Shown here: piece by piece, positions 54,999-63,558 of the stretch | Position numbering within the stretch: the stretch's first letter is position 1 | How the letters are laid out: every line of letters starts with the position of its first letter | Source: DAHUYF01 sp035945115 | GTDB taxonomy: Bacteria > Pseudomonadota > Alphaproteobacteria > ATCC43930 > CGMCC-115725 | Assembly (NCBI GenBank): GCA_035945115.1 | Contig: DASZAN010000037.1 | Span: 1 to 64,000 of the forward strand | Direction: 5' to 3' | Length of the DNA stretch: 64,000 nt | Notes under the pieces: generated by a model | Told to the model about the DNA's origin: nothing | Database searches by the model: none | Seen by the model: the letters and a program-made list of their open reading frames with translations, nothing else | Position numbers and translations under genes: made by a program

Positions 54999-55028
54999 TT
55001 GCCATTGTTGCGCCGATGCCGCTAGCCT
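54999..55028 (+). promoter_or_regulatory. candidate sigma-70-like promoter for the dipeptide-type importer
   Basis: TTGCCA (54999-55004), 18-base spacer, TAGCCT (55023-55028), about 55 bases before the first binding-protein ATG. The -10 is weak. Confidence 0.35.
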
Positions 55029-55085
55029 AAGGTGCAGACAATAAGCAATGGCGCCCAAGGAATGCGCCGGGGTTGGGAGGCACAG

Positions 55086-56678
55086 ATGCGTGGATCGCGA
55101 GGGACGCTCGAATGCGTGCTGTTGGCGGCGCTCTTTGCGCTGTCGCTGGCGCCAGCGGCACTGGCGCAGACATCGGGCAAGACCATCAAATTCATTCCCG
55201 AAGCGGATTTGCGCAGCCTCGATCCGATCTGGACCACGGCGTATATCACGCGCAACCACGGCTATATGGTCTACGACACGCTCTTTGCCCTCGACGAGCA
55301 TTTCAAGCCGCAGCCGCAAATGGTGGACACATGGAAGGTGAGCGACGACAAGCTCACTTACACCTTCACGCTGCGCGAGGGGCTCAAATTCCACGACGGC
55401 ACGCCCGTCCGCTCGGCCGATTGCATCGCCTCGCTGGCGCGGTGGATGAAGCGCGACGTGCTGGGCCAGGCGATGGCCGAGGCGGTGGGCGAGATGAAAG
55501 CGGCGGACGATAAGAGCTTCGCGATCGTCCTCAAGAAGCCCTTCCCGCTGCTGCTGGAAGCGATCGGCAAGCTGTCGAGCAACGTGCCCTTCATCCTGCC
55601 GGAGCGGCTTGCCAAGACCGACGCCAACACGCAGGTGACGGAGGCCACTGGCTCCGGGCCCTTCAAGTTCGTGAAGGAGGAATGGGTTCCCGGCAACAAA
55701 GCCGTCTACGTCAAGAATCCCGATTACGTGCCGCGCAAGGAGCCGCCGAGCTGGGCGGCGGGCGGCAAGGTGGTGAAGGTCGACCGTGTCGAATGGGTCT
55801 ACATCCCCGACAGCGCCACGGCCGCCGCCGCGGTCAATGCCGGCGAAGTCGACTGGTGGCAGCAGTTGCCGCCCGATCTCGTGCCACTCTTGCAGCAGAA
55901 CAAGGACGTGGTCGTCGCCAATGTCGATCCCTTGGGCTCGATCGGCGTCATGCGCTTCAACCATCTCCTGCCACCCTTCAACAACGAGAAGATGCGTCAG
56001 GCGCTGCTCTACGTCGTCGATCAGAAGGATGTGATGACGGCGCTCGCCGGCGAAGAGAAGAACTGGAAGACTTGTTACTCCTATTTCACCTGCGGCACGC
56101 CGATGTCGACCGAGGCAGGCGCCGATGCGCTCAAAGGCAAGCGCGATCCGGCCAGAGCGAAGGCGTTGCTGAAGGATGCCGGCTACAACGGCGAGCGCGT
56201 GGTGATGATGACGGCGACCGATCAGCCGATCGTCAATTCGCAAGCGCAGGTGATTTCCGAAGAGCTGCGCGGCATCGGCGTCAATGTCGATCTGCAAGCC
56301 ATGGATTGGGGCACGCTCATCACCCGCCGCGCCTCCAAGGAGCCGATCGACAAAGGCGGCTGGAACATCTTCTTCACTTGGTTCATCGGCCCCGACCTCG
56401 CCAACCCCGCGCTGAGCATCCCCGTGCGCGCCAATGGCGAGAAGGCCTGGTTCGGCTGGCCAAGCGACGAGAAGCTCGAAGCGCTCCGGGCGCAATGGTT
56501 CGCCGCGCCCAACGTCGACGCACAGAAACAGCTCGCTGCCGAGGTGCAGGAAGAAGCGTTCAAGGATGTGCCCTACATCCCGACCGGACAGTTCGTCATC
56601 CCGACGGCTTATCGCAAAGGCCTGAAGGGGGTGACGGTGGCGCCGGTCGTGTTCCTTTGGAATGTGGAGAAGCAATAG
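55086..56678 (+). CDS. dipeptide/oligopeptide-type ABC substrate-binding protein (copy 1)
   Basis: 530-residue SBP_bac_5 family receptor. ATG 55086 follows GGGAGG by six bases and opens a Sec signal peptide ending AALAQ (about residue 28). Landmarks: DLRSLDPIWTTAYITRNHGYMVYDTLF, LREGLKFHDGTPVRSADCIASLARW, TGSGPFKFVKEEWVPGNKAVYVKNPDYV. Two cysteines in KTCYSYFTCG could form a disulfide. The next gene is a clear paralogue, so one transporter has two receptors. Confidence 0.93.
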   Translation: MRGSRGTLECVLLAALFALSLAPAALAQTSGKTIKFIPEADLRSLDPIWTTAYITRNHGYMVYDTLFALDEHFKPQPQMVDTWKVSDDKLTYTFTLREGLKFHDGTPVRSADCIASLARWMKRDVLGQAMAEAVGEMKAADDKSFAIVLKKPFPLLLEAIGKLSSNVPFILPERLAKTDANTQVTEATGSGPFKFVKEEWVPGNKAVYVKNPDYVPRKEPPSWAAGGKVVKVDRVEWVYIPDSATAAAAVNAGEVDWWQQLPPDLVPLLQQNKDVVVANVDPLGSIGVMRFNHLLPPFNNEKMRQALLYVVDQKDVMTALAGEEKNWKTCYSYFTCGTPMSTEAGADALKGKRDPARAKALLKDAGYNGERVVMMTATDQPIVNSQAQVISEELRGIGVNVDLQAMDWGTLITRRASKEPIDKGGWNIFFTWFIGPDLANPALSIPVRANGEKAWFGWPSDEKLEALRAQWFAAPNVDAQKQLAAEVQEEAFKDVPYIPTGQFVIPTAYRKGLKGVTVAPVVFLWNVEKQ

Positions 56679-56691
56679 CGGAGGCGGCTTG

Positions 56692-58272
56692 ATGCGCCGG
56701 CGCGATCTCCTCAAAGCGGGCGCTGCGGCGGCGGTGAGCATCGCCGCGCCTCTCCCCGTGCGCGCGGAGCGGAGCCGGACGCTTACCTTCGCGCCGCAAT
56801 CGGATTTGACCGTGCTCGATCCGGTCTGGACCACCGCGACGGTGACGCGCAATCACGGTTATCTCGTCTTTGACACGCTTTATGGCCTCGACGCCGAGCA
56901 GAAGGCGGAGCCACAGATGCTCGAGGGCCACGCGGTCGAGGATGGCGGCAAGCGCTGGCGCCTCGCCCTGCGCGACGGTCTCAAATTCCATGACGGCGAG
57001 AAGGTGCGCGCCGTCGATGTGGTGGCGAGCCTCCGCCGCTGGGGTGCCCGCGACATGTTCGGCCAGGCGCTGATGGACCGGGTCGACGAGCTCGCCGCAC
57101 GCGACGACAAAACCGTGGAGGTGCGGCTCAAGGAGCCCTTCCCGCGCTTACCCGATGCGCTCGGCAAGCCCGATGCCAACATGCCCTGCATCATGCCGGA
57201 GCGTCTCGCCGCGGGCGATCCCTTCAAGCAGATCACCGAGATGATCGGCAGCGGCCCTTACCGCTACGTGGCATCCGAACGCATCGCCGGCTCGCAGGTG
57301 GTCTACGAGAAATTCAAGGACTACGTGCCGCGCGCGAGCGGCACCGCGGCCTTCACTGCCGGGCCGAAGCTCGCGCAGTTCGACCGTATCAAATGGACGG
57401 TGCTGCCCGATCCCGGCACCGCCGCCAACGCGCTCATCTCCGGCGAGATCGATTGGTGGGAGCAGCCGACGCCCGATCTCGTGCCGCTCCTTGAGGGCAG
57501 CGGCAAGATCAACGTCGTCAAAGATCCGCTGATGAGCGGCATCGGCGCGATGCGCTTCAATTTCCTCTATCCGCCCTTCGACAAACCGGCCATTCGCCGC
57601 GCCGTGCTCATGGCAGTGCGCCAGGCCGATTTCATGACCGCGGTCGCCGGCACCGACCGCAGGTATTGGCGCGACAAGATCGGCGTCTTCAACGTCATCT
57701 CGCCGCTCGCGACGGACGCCGGCACGGAGGTCATGAGCGGCGACAATGAGAAGGCGAAGCGCGCGCTCGAAACCGCCGGATATCAGGGGGAGCGCGTCAT
57801 CATCTTGGCACCCGTCGATTTCGCCAGCATCTATCCGCTCGCCGAAGTGGGTGCCGACGTTCTGAAGAAGGTCGGCATGAACGTCGATCTCCAAGCGATG
57901 GATTGGGGCACGGTGGTGCAGCGCCGCGCCAGCAAGGAGCCGCCGGAAAAGCGCGGCTGGAACATCTTCTTCACTTATCTTTTCGGCACCAACGAGTTCA
58001 GCCCCGCGGCGCATCTGGGGCTTCGCGCCAATGGCGAGAAGGCTTGGTTCGGCTGGCCGAGCGATCCCAAGCTCGAAGAGCTCCGCCGCGATTGGTTCGC
58101 CGCCACTGATGTCGCCGAGCAGAAACGTCTTTGCGGCGCCATCCAACAGGAAGCTTTCGATTTCGTGCCCTTCGTGCCGCTCGGCCAATATTTCCAGCCG
58201 ACCGCCTTCCGCCGCGACCTCACCGGCGTCCGCCAGGGCTTCGCGCAATTCTATGATCTGCGCTGGAGCTGA
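56692..58272 (+). CDS. dipeptide/oligopeptide-type ABC substrate-binding protein (copy 2)
   Basis: 526-residue SBP_bac_5 paralogue of the preceding gene, sharing DLTVLDPVWTTATVTRNHGYLVFDTLYGL, LRDGLKFHDGEKV, MRFNFLYPPF and VDLQAMDWGTVVQRRASKEP. The leader MRRRDLLKAGAAAAVSIAAPLPVRA looks like a twin-arginine (Tat) signal, unlike the Sec signal of copy 1. Thirteen bases after copy 1. A 170-base gap with a large palindromic structure separates it from the permease genes. Confidence 0.92.
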   Translation: MRRRDLLKAGAAAAVSIAAPLPVRAERSRTLTFAPQSDLTVLDPVWTTATVTRNHGYLVFDTLYGLDAEQKAEPQMLEGHAVEDGGKRWRLALRDGLKFHDGEKVRAVDVVASLRRWGARDMFGQALMDRVDELAARDDKTVEVRLKEPFPRLPDALGKPDANMPCIMPERLAAGDPFKQITEMIGSGPYRYVASERIAGSQVVYEKFKDYVPRASGTAAFTAGPKLAQFDRIKWTVLPDPGTAANALISGEIDWWEQPTPDLVPLLEGSGKINVVKDPLMSGIGAMRFNFLYPPFDKPAIRRAVLMAVRQADFMTAVAGTDRRYWRDKIGVFNVISPLATDAGTEVMSGDNEKAKRALETAGYQGERVIILAPVDFASIYPLAEVGADVLKKVGMNVDLQAMDWGTVVQRRASKEPPEKRGWNIFFTYLFGTNEFSPAAHLGLRANGEKAWFGWPSDPKLEELRRDWFAATDVAEQKRLCGAIQQEAFDFVPFVPLGQYFQPTAFRRDLTGVRQGFAQFYDLRWS

Positions 58273-58296
58273 GGCGCGCAATTCCGTGGCGCAGCT

Positions 58297-58412
58297 CCCC
58301 CTCACCCTGTCCCTCTCCCCGATCGGGAGAGGGGACGCGCGACGCTGTTCTTGCCCCTCTCCCCTCGGGGAGAGGGGCAAGAACAGCGCGAAGCGCTGGG
58401 AAGGTGAGGGGG
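58297..58412. repeat. 116-nt compound palindromic repeat before the permease genes
   Basis: Outer arms CCCCCTCACC (58297-58306) and GGTGAGGGGG (58403-58412) enclose a smaller hairpin (58311-58333) and a perfect 21-base-pair hairpin (58344-58364 with 58367-58387, TC loop). It contains the CCCCTCTCCCC motif typical of dispersed intergenic repeats. It lies between the binding-protein and permease genes. Confidence 0.85.
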
Positions 58413-58441
58413 CGGTCGGTGCGAGTGAAGGCGCTTAGCCC

Positions 58442-59383
58442 ATGCTCGCCTACATCATCCGCCGCCTTCTCGCGACGATTCCCGTTATGGGCGTCGTCGC
58501 GCTCTTCGTCTTCTCGCTGCTCTACATCGCGCCGGGCGATCCTGCCGCAGTGATTGCCGGCGATCTCGCCACATCCGAGGACATCGCCCGCATCCATGCC
58601 AAGCTCGGCCTCGACGAGCCGTTCCTCTTGCGCTTCGGCAATTGGCTTTGGGGCGTGCTCCACGGCGATCTCGGCGTCTCCATCTTCACCAACCTGCCGG
58701 TGACGCAACTCATCGGCCAACGGCTCGAGCCCACCGCCGCCCTCACCATCTTCACGCTCATCGTCAGCATCGCCTTCGCCATTCCCTTGGGCGTGGTCGC
58801 GGCCTGGAAGGTCGGCACCTGGATCGATCGCGGCGTGATGGTGATCGCCGTCTTGGGTTTCTCGCTGCCGTCCTTCGTGCTCGCCTACATCCTCATCTTG
58901 GCGTTCTCGATCGAGCTCGATTGGCTGCCGGTGCAAGGCTATGTCAGCATCCGCGACGGCTTCCTACCGTTCATCGCCCATCTCATCCTGCCGAGCATCG
59001 CGCTTGGGCTCATCTATGGCGCGCTCATCGCGCGCATCACCCGCGCCAGCATGCTCGAGGTGCTTAGCCAGGATTATATCCGCACCGCGCAGGCCAAAGG
59101 CCTCGCCCAAGATGCGGTACTGGTGCGTCACGCGCTGCGCAACGCCGCCATTCCCATCGCCACGGTCATCGGTATCGGTCTTGCGCTCTTGATCAGCGGC
59201 GTCATCGTCACCGAGACCGTCTTCGCCATTCCCGGCATCGGTCGTCTCACCGTCGATGCCATTCTCCGCCGCGACTATCCGATCATCCAAGGCGTGATCC
59301 TCATGTTCTCAGCGGCCTATGTGCTGGTCAATCTCGCCGTCGACGTCAGCTACACGCTGCTCGATCCACGAGTGAGGTACTGA
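58442..59383 (+). CDS. dppB: dipeptide-type ABC transporter permease, DppB-like
   Basis: 313 residues, six membrane segments. DppB family N-terminus MLAYIIRRLLATIPVMGVVALFVFSLLYIAPGDPA and cytoplasmic EAA loop EVLSQDYIRTAQAKGLAQDAVLVRHALRNAAIPIA. Ends with VDVSYTLLDPRVRY, typical of the family. Overlaps the next permease start (TGATG). Confidence 0.95.
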   Translation: MLAYIIRRLLATIPVMGVVALFVFSLLYIAPGDPAAVIAGDLATSEDIARIHAKLGLDEPFLLRFGNWLWGVLHGDLGVSIFTNLPVTQLIGQRLEPTAALTIFTLIVSIAFAIPLGVVAAWKVGTWIDRGVMVIAVLGFSLPSFVLAYILILAFSIELDWLPVQGYVSIRDGFLPFIAHLILPSIALGLIYGALIARITRASMLEVLSQDYIRTAQAKGLAQDAVLVRHALRNAAIPIATVIGIGLALLISGVIVTETVFAIPGIGRLTVDAILRRDYPIIQGVILMFSAAYVLVNLAVDVSYTLLDPRVRY

Positions 59384-60261
59384 TGGCGACGATCCTTCCC
59401 GCCGAGATGGCCGCGCCCATCGCGCCCCGACATTGGCTCCTCGAGGCGGTACGCCGGCATCCCACTGTGGTGGCAGGCGGCGTGATCCTCTTCCTTATCG
59501 CCGCCACCGCGGTGCTCGCGCCTTATCTCGGCACCACCGATCCGCTGGCGGTCTCGCCGGTGAAGCGCCTGCGTTTTCCCTCGCCGGTCTCCTGGTTCGG
59601 CACCGACCCTTACGGCCGCGACGTTTACAGCCGCACGCTCTTCGGCGCACGCGTCTCGCTTCAGGTGGGGCTCGGTGTGGCGATTTTCAGCACCGCTGTC
59701 GGCCTCGCCATCGGCCTCGTCACCGGCTTCAGCCGCATCGTCGATGCGATCCTCATGCGCTTTATGGACGGTCTCATGTCGGTGCCGCCGGTCCTGCTGG
59801 CGATCGCGCTCATGGCGCTCACCAAGGCGAGCCTCGGCAACGTCATCTTCGCCATCACCCTTTCCGAGGTGCCGCGCGTCGCCCGCCTCGTGCGCGGCGT
59901 CGTGCTGTCGCTGCGCGAGCAGCCCTTCGTCGAGGCAGCCGTCGCAGCGGGCACGCCATTTTTTCGCACCCTCTGGCGCCATATCCTCCCCAACACCGTG
60001 GCGCCGGTGCTGGTGCAGGCCACATATATCTGCGCCTCCGCCATGATCACCGAGGCGGTGCTGAGCTTCATCGGCGCCGGCACGCCGCCGCAAATTCCGA
60101 GCTGGGGCAACATCATGGCGGAAGGCCGCAGCTATTTTCAGATCAGGCCCTATCTCATCATCTTTCCCGGCGTCTTCCTCTCGCTCACCGTGCTGGCCGT
60201 GAACCTGGTGGGCGACGGCCTCCGCGACGCGCTCGATCCGCGCCTCGCGCGGCGCATGTGA
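59383..60261 (+). CDS. dppC: dipeptide-type ABC transporter permease, DppC-like
   Basis: 292 residues. N-terminal oligopeptide-permease segment then FPSPVSWFGTDPYGRDVYSRTLFGARVSLQVGLG, the DppC hallmark; EAA loop REQPFVEAAVAAGTPFFRTLWRHILPNTVAPVLV; end LVGDGLRDALDPRLARRM. Pairs with DppB to form the channel. Confidence 0.95.
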   Translation: MATILPAEMAAPIAPRHWLLEAVRRHPTVVAGGVILFLIAATAVLAPYLGTTDPLAVSPVKRLRFPSPVSWFGTDPYGRDVYSRTLFGARVSLQVGLGVAIFSTAVGLAIGLVTGFSRIVDAILMRFMDGLMSVPPVLLAIALMALTKASLGNVIFAITLSEVPRVARLVRGVVLSLREQPFVEAAVAAGTPFFRTLWRHILPNTVAPVLVQATYICASAMITEAVLSFIGAGTPPQIPSWGNIMAEGRSYFQIRPYLIIFPGVFLSLTVLAVNLVGDGLRDALDPRLARRM

Positions 60262-60268
60262 GAATGCC

Positions 60269-61264
60269 GTGACCGTGCCGCTGCTCGCCATTGAGGACCT
60301 GCAAACGCATTTCTTCACCCGCGACGGCGTGGTTCGCGCGGTGGACGGCGTCTCCTACACCGTGAATGCCGGCGAGACCCTGGCGGTGGTCGGCGAGAGC
60401 GGCTGTGGCAAGAGCGTGACTGCGCTTTCCATCCTGCGTCTTGTGCCGCAGCCGCCGGGCCGCATCGTCGGCGGCGCGATCCGCTTCGAAGGCCGCGATC
60501 TGCTGCAGTTGAGCGAAGCCGAGATGCGTCGCATCCGCGGCAACGACGTCTCCATGATCTTCCAGGAGCCGATGACCTCGCTCAATCCGGTGCTGACGGT
60601 GGCGCGTCAGATCGGCGAGACGCTCACGCTCCATCAGGGACTGAGCGGGCGGGATGCCGAACGGCGCGCCGTGGAGATGCTCCGCCTCGTGCGCATTCCC
60701 GAGCCCGAGCGCCGCGCGCGGCAGTATCCGCACGAGCTTTCGGGTGGCATGCGCCAGCGCGTCATGATCGCCATGGCGCTCGCCTGCAACCCGAAGCTCC
60801 TCATCGCCGACGAGCCCACCACCGCGCTCGACGTCACCATCCAGGCGCAAATCCTCGACCTCATGCGCGCGCTCAAAGCCAGGCTTGGCGCCGCGATCAT
60901 TCTCATCACCCATGATCTGGGCGTCGTCGCCGAAATGGCGGCGCGGGTCGTCGTCATGTATGCGGGCCGCAAGGTCGAGGAGGCACCGGTGCGCGAGCTT
61001 TTCCGCCATCCGCGCCATCCCTACACCCTCGGTCTCTTGGCCTCGGTGCCGCGCCTCGGTGCGACGCACGGCCGCGCCGATGCACCGCGGCTTGCCGAAA
61101 TCCCCGGCGTCGTGCCGTCGCTGCGCGAGCCGATCGTCGGTTGCGCCTTTGCCCCGCGCTGCACCTATGCCACGGACCGCTGCCGCAGCGAGGCACCGCC
61201 GCTCGAGATGAAGGCGCCTTCGCATTTCGCGGCCTGCTTCGAATCCGACCGGCTCCCGCGATGA
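60269..61264 (+). CDS. dppD: dipeptide-type ABC transporter ATPase, DppD-like
   Basis: 331-residue ATPase. Walker A GESGCGKS near residue 46, Q-loop MIFQEPMTSLNPVLTV, signature LSGGMRQRVMIAMAL, Walker B LLIADEPTTALDVTIQAQ. The C-terminal oligopeptide domain has HPYTLGLLASVPRL and cysteines in GCAFAPRCTYATDRC that could bind an Fe-S cluster. GTG start at 60269; its stop overlaps the dppF ATG. Confidence 0.95.
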   Translation: MTVPLLAIEDLQTHFFTRDGVVRAVDGVSYTVNAGETLAVVGESGCGKSVTALSILRLVPQPPGRIVGGAIRFEGRDLLQLSEAEMRRIRGNDVSMIFQEPMTSLNPVLTVARQIGETLTLHQGLSGRDAERRAVEMLRLVRIPEPERRARQYPHELSGGMRQRVMIAMALACNPKLLIADEPTTALDVTIQAQILDLMRALKARLGAAIILITHDLGVVAEMAARVVVMYAGRKVEEAPVRELFRHPRHPYTLGLLASVPRLGATHGRADAPRLAEIPGVVPSLREPIVGCAFAPRCTYATDRCRSEAPPLEMKAPSHFAACFESDRLPR

Positions 61265-62289
61265 CTGGAGCGCCAACGCCGCCGCTGCTCGAGGTGGACG
61301 GGCTCAAGAAGCATTTCCCGCTCAAGAAAGGCGTGCTCGCGCGGACGGCCGGCTACGTCTACGCCGTGGACGGTATCAGCTTCCATATCGAGGAAGGGGA
61401 GACGCTCGGCCTCGTTGGCGAGAGCGGCTGCGGCAAATCCACCGCCGGCAAATCGATCCTGAAGCTCATCGAGCCCACCGCCGGCACCATCAAGCTCCGC
61501 GGCGAGCGCATCGACCAACTCGCGGCACGCGAGATGCGTCCTTATCGCCGCGAGCTCCAGGTGGTTTTTCAGGACCCTTATTCCTCGCTCAATCCGCGCC
61601 TCTCCGTGGGCGATATCGTCGGTGAGCCGCTCGTCAATTACGGGATCGCCCGCGGCAAGGTGCTGCGCGAGCGGGTCGCCGCAATCTTGTCCAAGGTGGG
61701 ATTGCGCGAAGAGTCGATGCGGCGTTATCCGCATGAATTTTCGGGCGGCCAGCGCCAGCGCATCGGCATCGCCCGTGCGCTCGCGCTCAATCCCAGCCTC
61801 ATCGTCTGCGACGAGCCGGTCTCGGCGCTCGACGTCTCCGTCCAGGCGCAGGTGGTGAACCTGTTGAAGGACCTCCAGCGCGAGTTCCGCTTGTCGTACC
61901 TGTTCGTCGCGCACGATCTCGCCGTCGTCGAGCATATCAGCCATCGCATCGCCGTCATGTATCTCGGCAAGATCGTCGAGCTCACCACGCGCGAGCGCCT
62001 CTTCACCCGGCCGCTTCATCCCTATACCGAAGCGCTCCTCTCCGCCGTACCGGTGCCCGATCCCGACGCTCACCGGAACCGAATCATCCTTGCGGGCGAC
62101 GTGCCGAGCCCGATCAACCCGCCCCCAGGCTGTCGCTTCCACACCCGCTGCCCCTATGCGATCGCGCGCTGCAAGGTGGAGGAGCCGGCGATGCGCGAGC
62201 TGGCGCCGGGCCATTTCGTCGCCTGCCATTTGCGCGAGGCGGCAAACATTGAAGAACCGCTGGTCCGTCCTTCGACAAGCACAGGATGA
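61261..62289 (+). CDS. dppF: dipeptide-type ABC transporter ATPase, DppF-like
   Basis: 342-residue second ATPase. Walker A GESGCGKS, Q-loop VVFQDPYSSLNPRLSV, signature FSGGQRQRIGIARAL, Walker B LIVCDEPVSALDVSVQAQ, and C-terminal HPYTEALLSAVPVPDPDAHR with CRFHTRCPYAIARC. The last residues (VRPSTSTG) and the stop codon are encoded by the left arm of the palindromic element at 62264-62360, so the original C-terminus has been altered by that insertion. Confidence 0.94.
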   Translation: MTGAPTPPLLEVDGLKKHFPLKKGVLARTAGYVYAVDGISFHIEEGETLGLVGESGCGKSTAGKSILKLIEPTAGTIKLRGERIDQLAAREMRPYRRELQVVFQDPYSSLNPRLSVGDIVGEPLVNYGIARGKVLRERVAAILSKVGLREESMRRYPHEFSGGQRQRIGIARALALNPSLIVCDEPVSALDVSVQAQVVNLLKDLQREFRLSYLFVAHDLAVVEHISHRIAVMYLGKIVELTTRERLFTRPLHPYTEALLSAVPVPDPDAHRNRIILAGDVPSPINPPPGCRFHTRCPYAIARCKVEEPAMRELAPGHFVACHLREAANIEEPLVRPSTSTG

Positions 62290-62360
62290 CCGCCTTTTCT
62301 TTGTGGCATTGATCCATGCCATTCTCGCTCTTCCTCATCTTGAGCCTGTCGAAGGACGCA
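62264..62360 (-). repeat. 97-nt palindromic element, copy 2
   Basis: Reverse complement of this segment aligns without large gaps to 39753-39848: same terminal TGCGTCCTTCGACAGGCTCA, the same core CAATGnCACAAAGAAAAG, and the same CTTGTCGAAGGACG end. It is in the opposite orientation to copy 1. Its 62264 end overlaps the last 26 bases of the dppF-like gene. Confidence 0.85.
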
Positions 62361-62403
62361 CGGCATCGATGCAGTCATCTTTCCACCAACGGTTAGCCGC
62401 GCC

Positions 62404-63558
62404 ATGATCCCCGCCATGCCCGATCTGGGTCCCAACGCGCCGCTCATCAACGTGCCCGGTAGCCGCTATGCGCTCGACACGCCGGCGCTGGTCGTCGACC
62501 TCGACGCCCTCGAGCGCAACGTCGCCGCCATGGCGGCGCATGCACGCGCCGTGGGCGTGGCGCTTCGGCCGCACGCGAAGACGCACAAATCCGTGCGCAT
62601 CGCCGAGATGCAGGTCGCGGCCGGTGCCGTTGGGGCCTGCTGCGCCACGCTCGGCGAAGCGGAAGTGATGGTGGCGGGTGGCATTCCCGGCGTGCACATC
62701 ACCTCACCGCAGGTGACACCATCCAAGATTACGCGGCTCATGGCGCTCAACGCACGCGCCAAGCGCGGCTTTTCCGTCGTCGTCGACCATCCTGACAATC
62801 TCGCCGCCCTCGATCACGCTGCCATCGTGGCGAAGAAGCCGCTTCCCGTGCTCGTCGATTTCTCCGCCGGCCATCGCCGCACCGGCTGCCGCGACGAGGC
62901 GGCGCTCGCCGCGCTGGCGCACGCCGCGGTCAAGGCCGAGGGCCTCGTCTTCCGCGGTATCCAGTCCTATTCCGGCAATCTCCAGCACATCCCACGCCGC
63001 GCCGAGCGCCGCGAGAAGGCGCTCCTGCAATTGGCGGAGCTCCGCGGCATCGTCTCACGCGTGCGTGACGCCGGCATCGAGGTGCCGATCGTCACCGGCG
63101 CCGGCACCGGCACCTTCGATCTCGATCCCGAGGCGCGCGTCTTCACCGAGCTGCAGGTCGGCTCCTATATCTTCATGGATGTCGACTATCTCCGCGCGCT
63201 CGACGACGGCCGCAACGCGCCGCCTTTCGAAACCGCGCTCTTCCTCGCGACGTCGGTGGTGAGCGCCAATGCCGACGGCTACGTGACCACCGATGGCGGC
63301 CTCAAGAGCTTCGCCACCGATGGTCCCGCGCCAGAGGTGGCGTCCGGCGCGCCCGCTGGCAGCCAGTACCGCTTCTTCGGCGACGAGCACGGCAAGCTCA
63401 TCCTGCCGGAGGGCGCGCCACGACCACCGCTCGGCGCCATCATCGAATGCGTGACGCCGCATTGCGACCCCACCGTCAACTTGCATGATTTTTACCATCT
63501 CGTGCGGGGCGACACGCTCGTCGACATCTGGCCGGTGGATGCACGCGGCAAGCGATGA
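62404..63558 (+). CDS. D-threonine aldolase / D-serine dehydratase-like PLP enzyme
   Basis: 384-residue fold-type III PLP enzyme (alanine racemase N-terminal domain plus DSD-like C-terminal domain). RYALDTPALVVDLDALERNVAAM is the family N-terminus; RPHAKTHKS holds the PLP lysine K59. The metal site near the end, CVTPHCDPTVNLHD, reads H353-C354-D355: the H-x-D spacing fits D-threonine aldolases better than the H-x-C of D-serine dehydratases. ATG 62404 follows the palindromic element by 43 bases. A D-amino-acid enzyme directly after a peptide-type importer suggests use of D-amino acids or peptides. Confidence 0.85.
   Translation: MIPAMPDLGPNAPLINVPGSRYALDTPALVVDLDALERNVAAMAAHARAVGVALRPHAKTHKSVRIAEMQVAAGAVGACCATLGEAEVMVAGGIPGVHITSPQVTPSKITRLMALNARAKRGFSVVVDHPDNLAALDHAAIVAKKPLPVLVDFSAGHRRTGCRDEAALAALAHAAVKAEGLVFRGIQSYSGNLQHIPRRAERREKALLQLAELRGIVSRVRDAGIEVPIVTGAGTGTFDLDPEARVFTELQVGSYIFMDVDYLRALDDGRNAPPFETALFLATSVVSANADGYVTTDGGLKSFATDGPAPEVASGAPAGSQYRFFGDEHGKLILPEGAPRPPLGAIIECVTPHCDPTVNLHDFYHLVRGDTLVDIWPVDARGKR

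Noticed and set aside
54894..56852. 652-codon minus-strand frame opposite the first dipeptide-type receptor
   Set aside because: Antisense shadow; Arg/His-rich with no domain and no plausible start.
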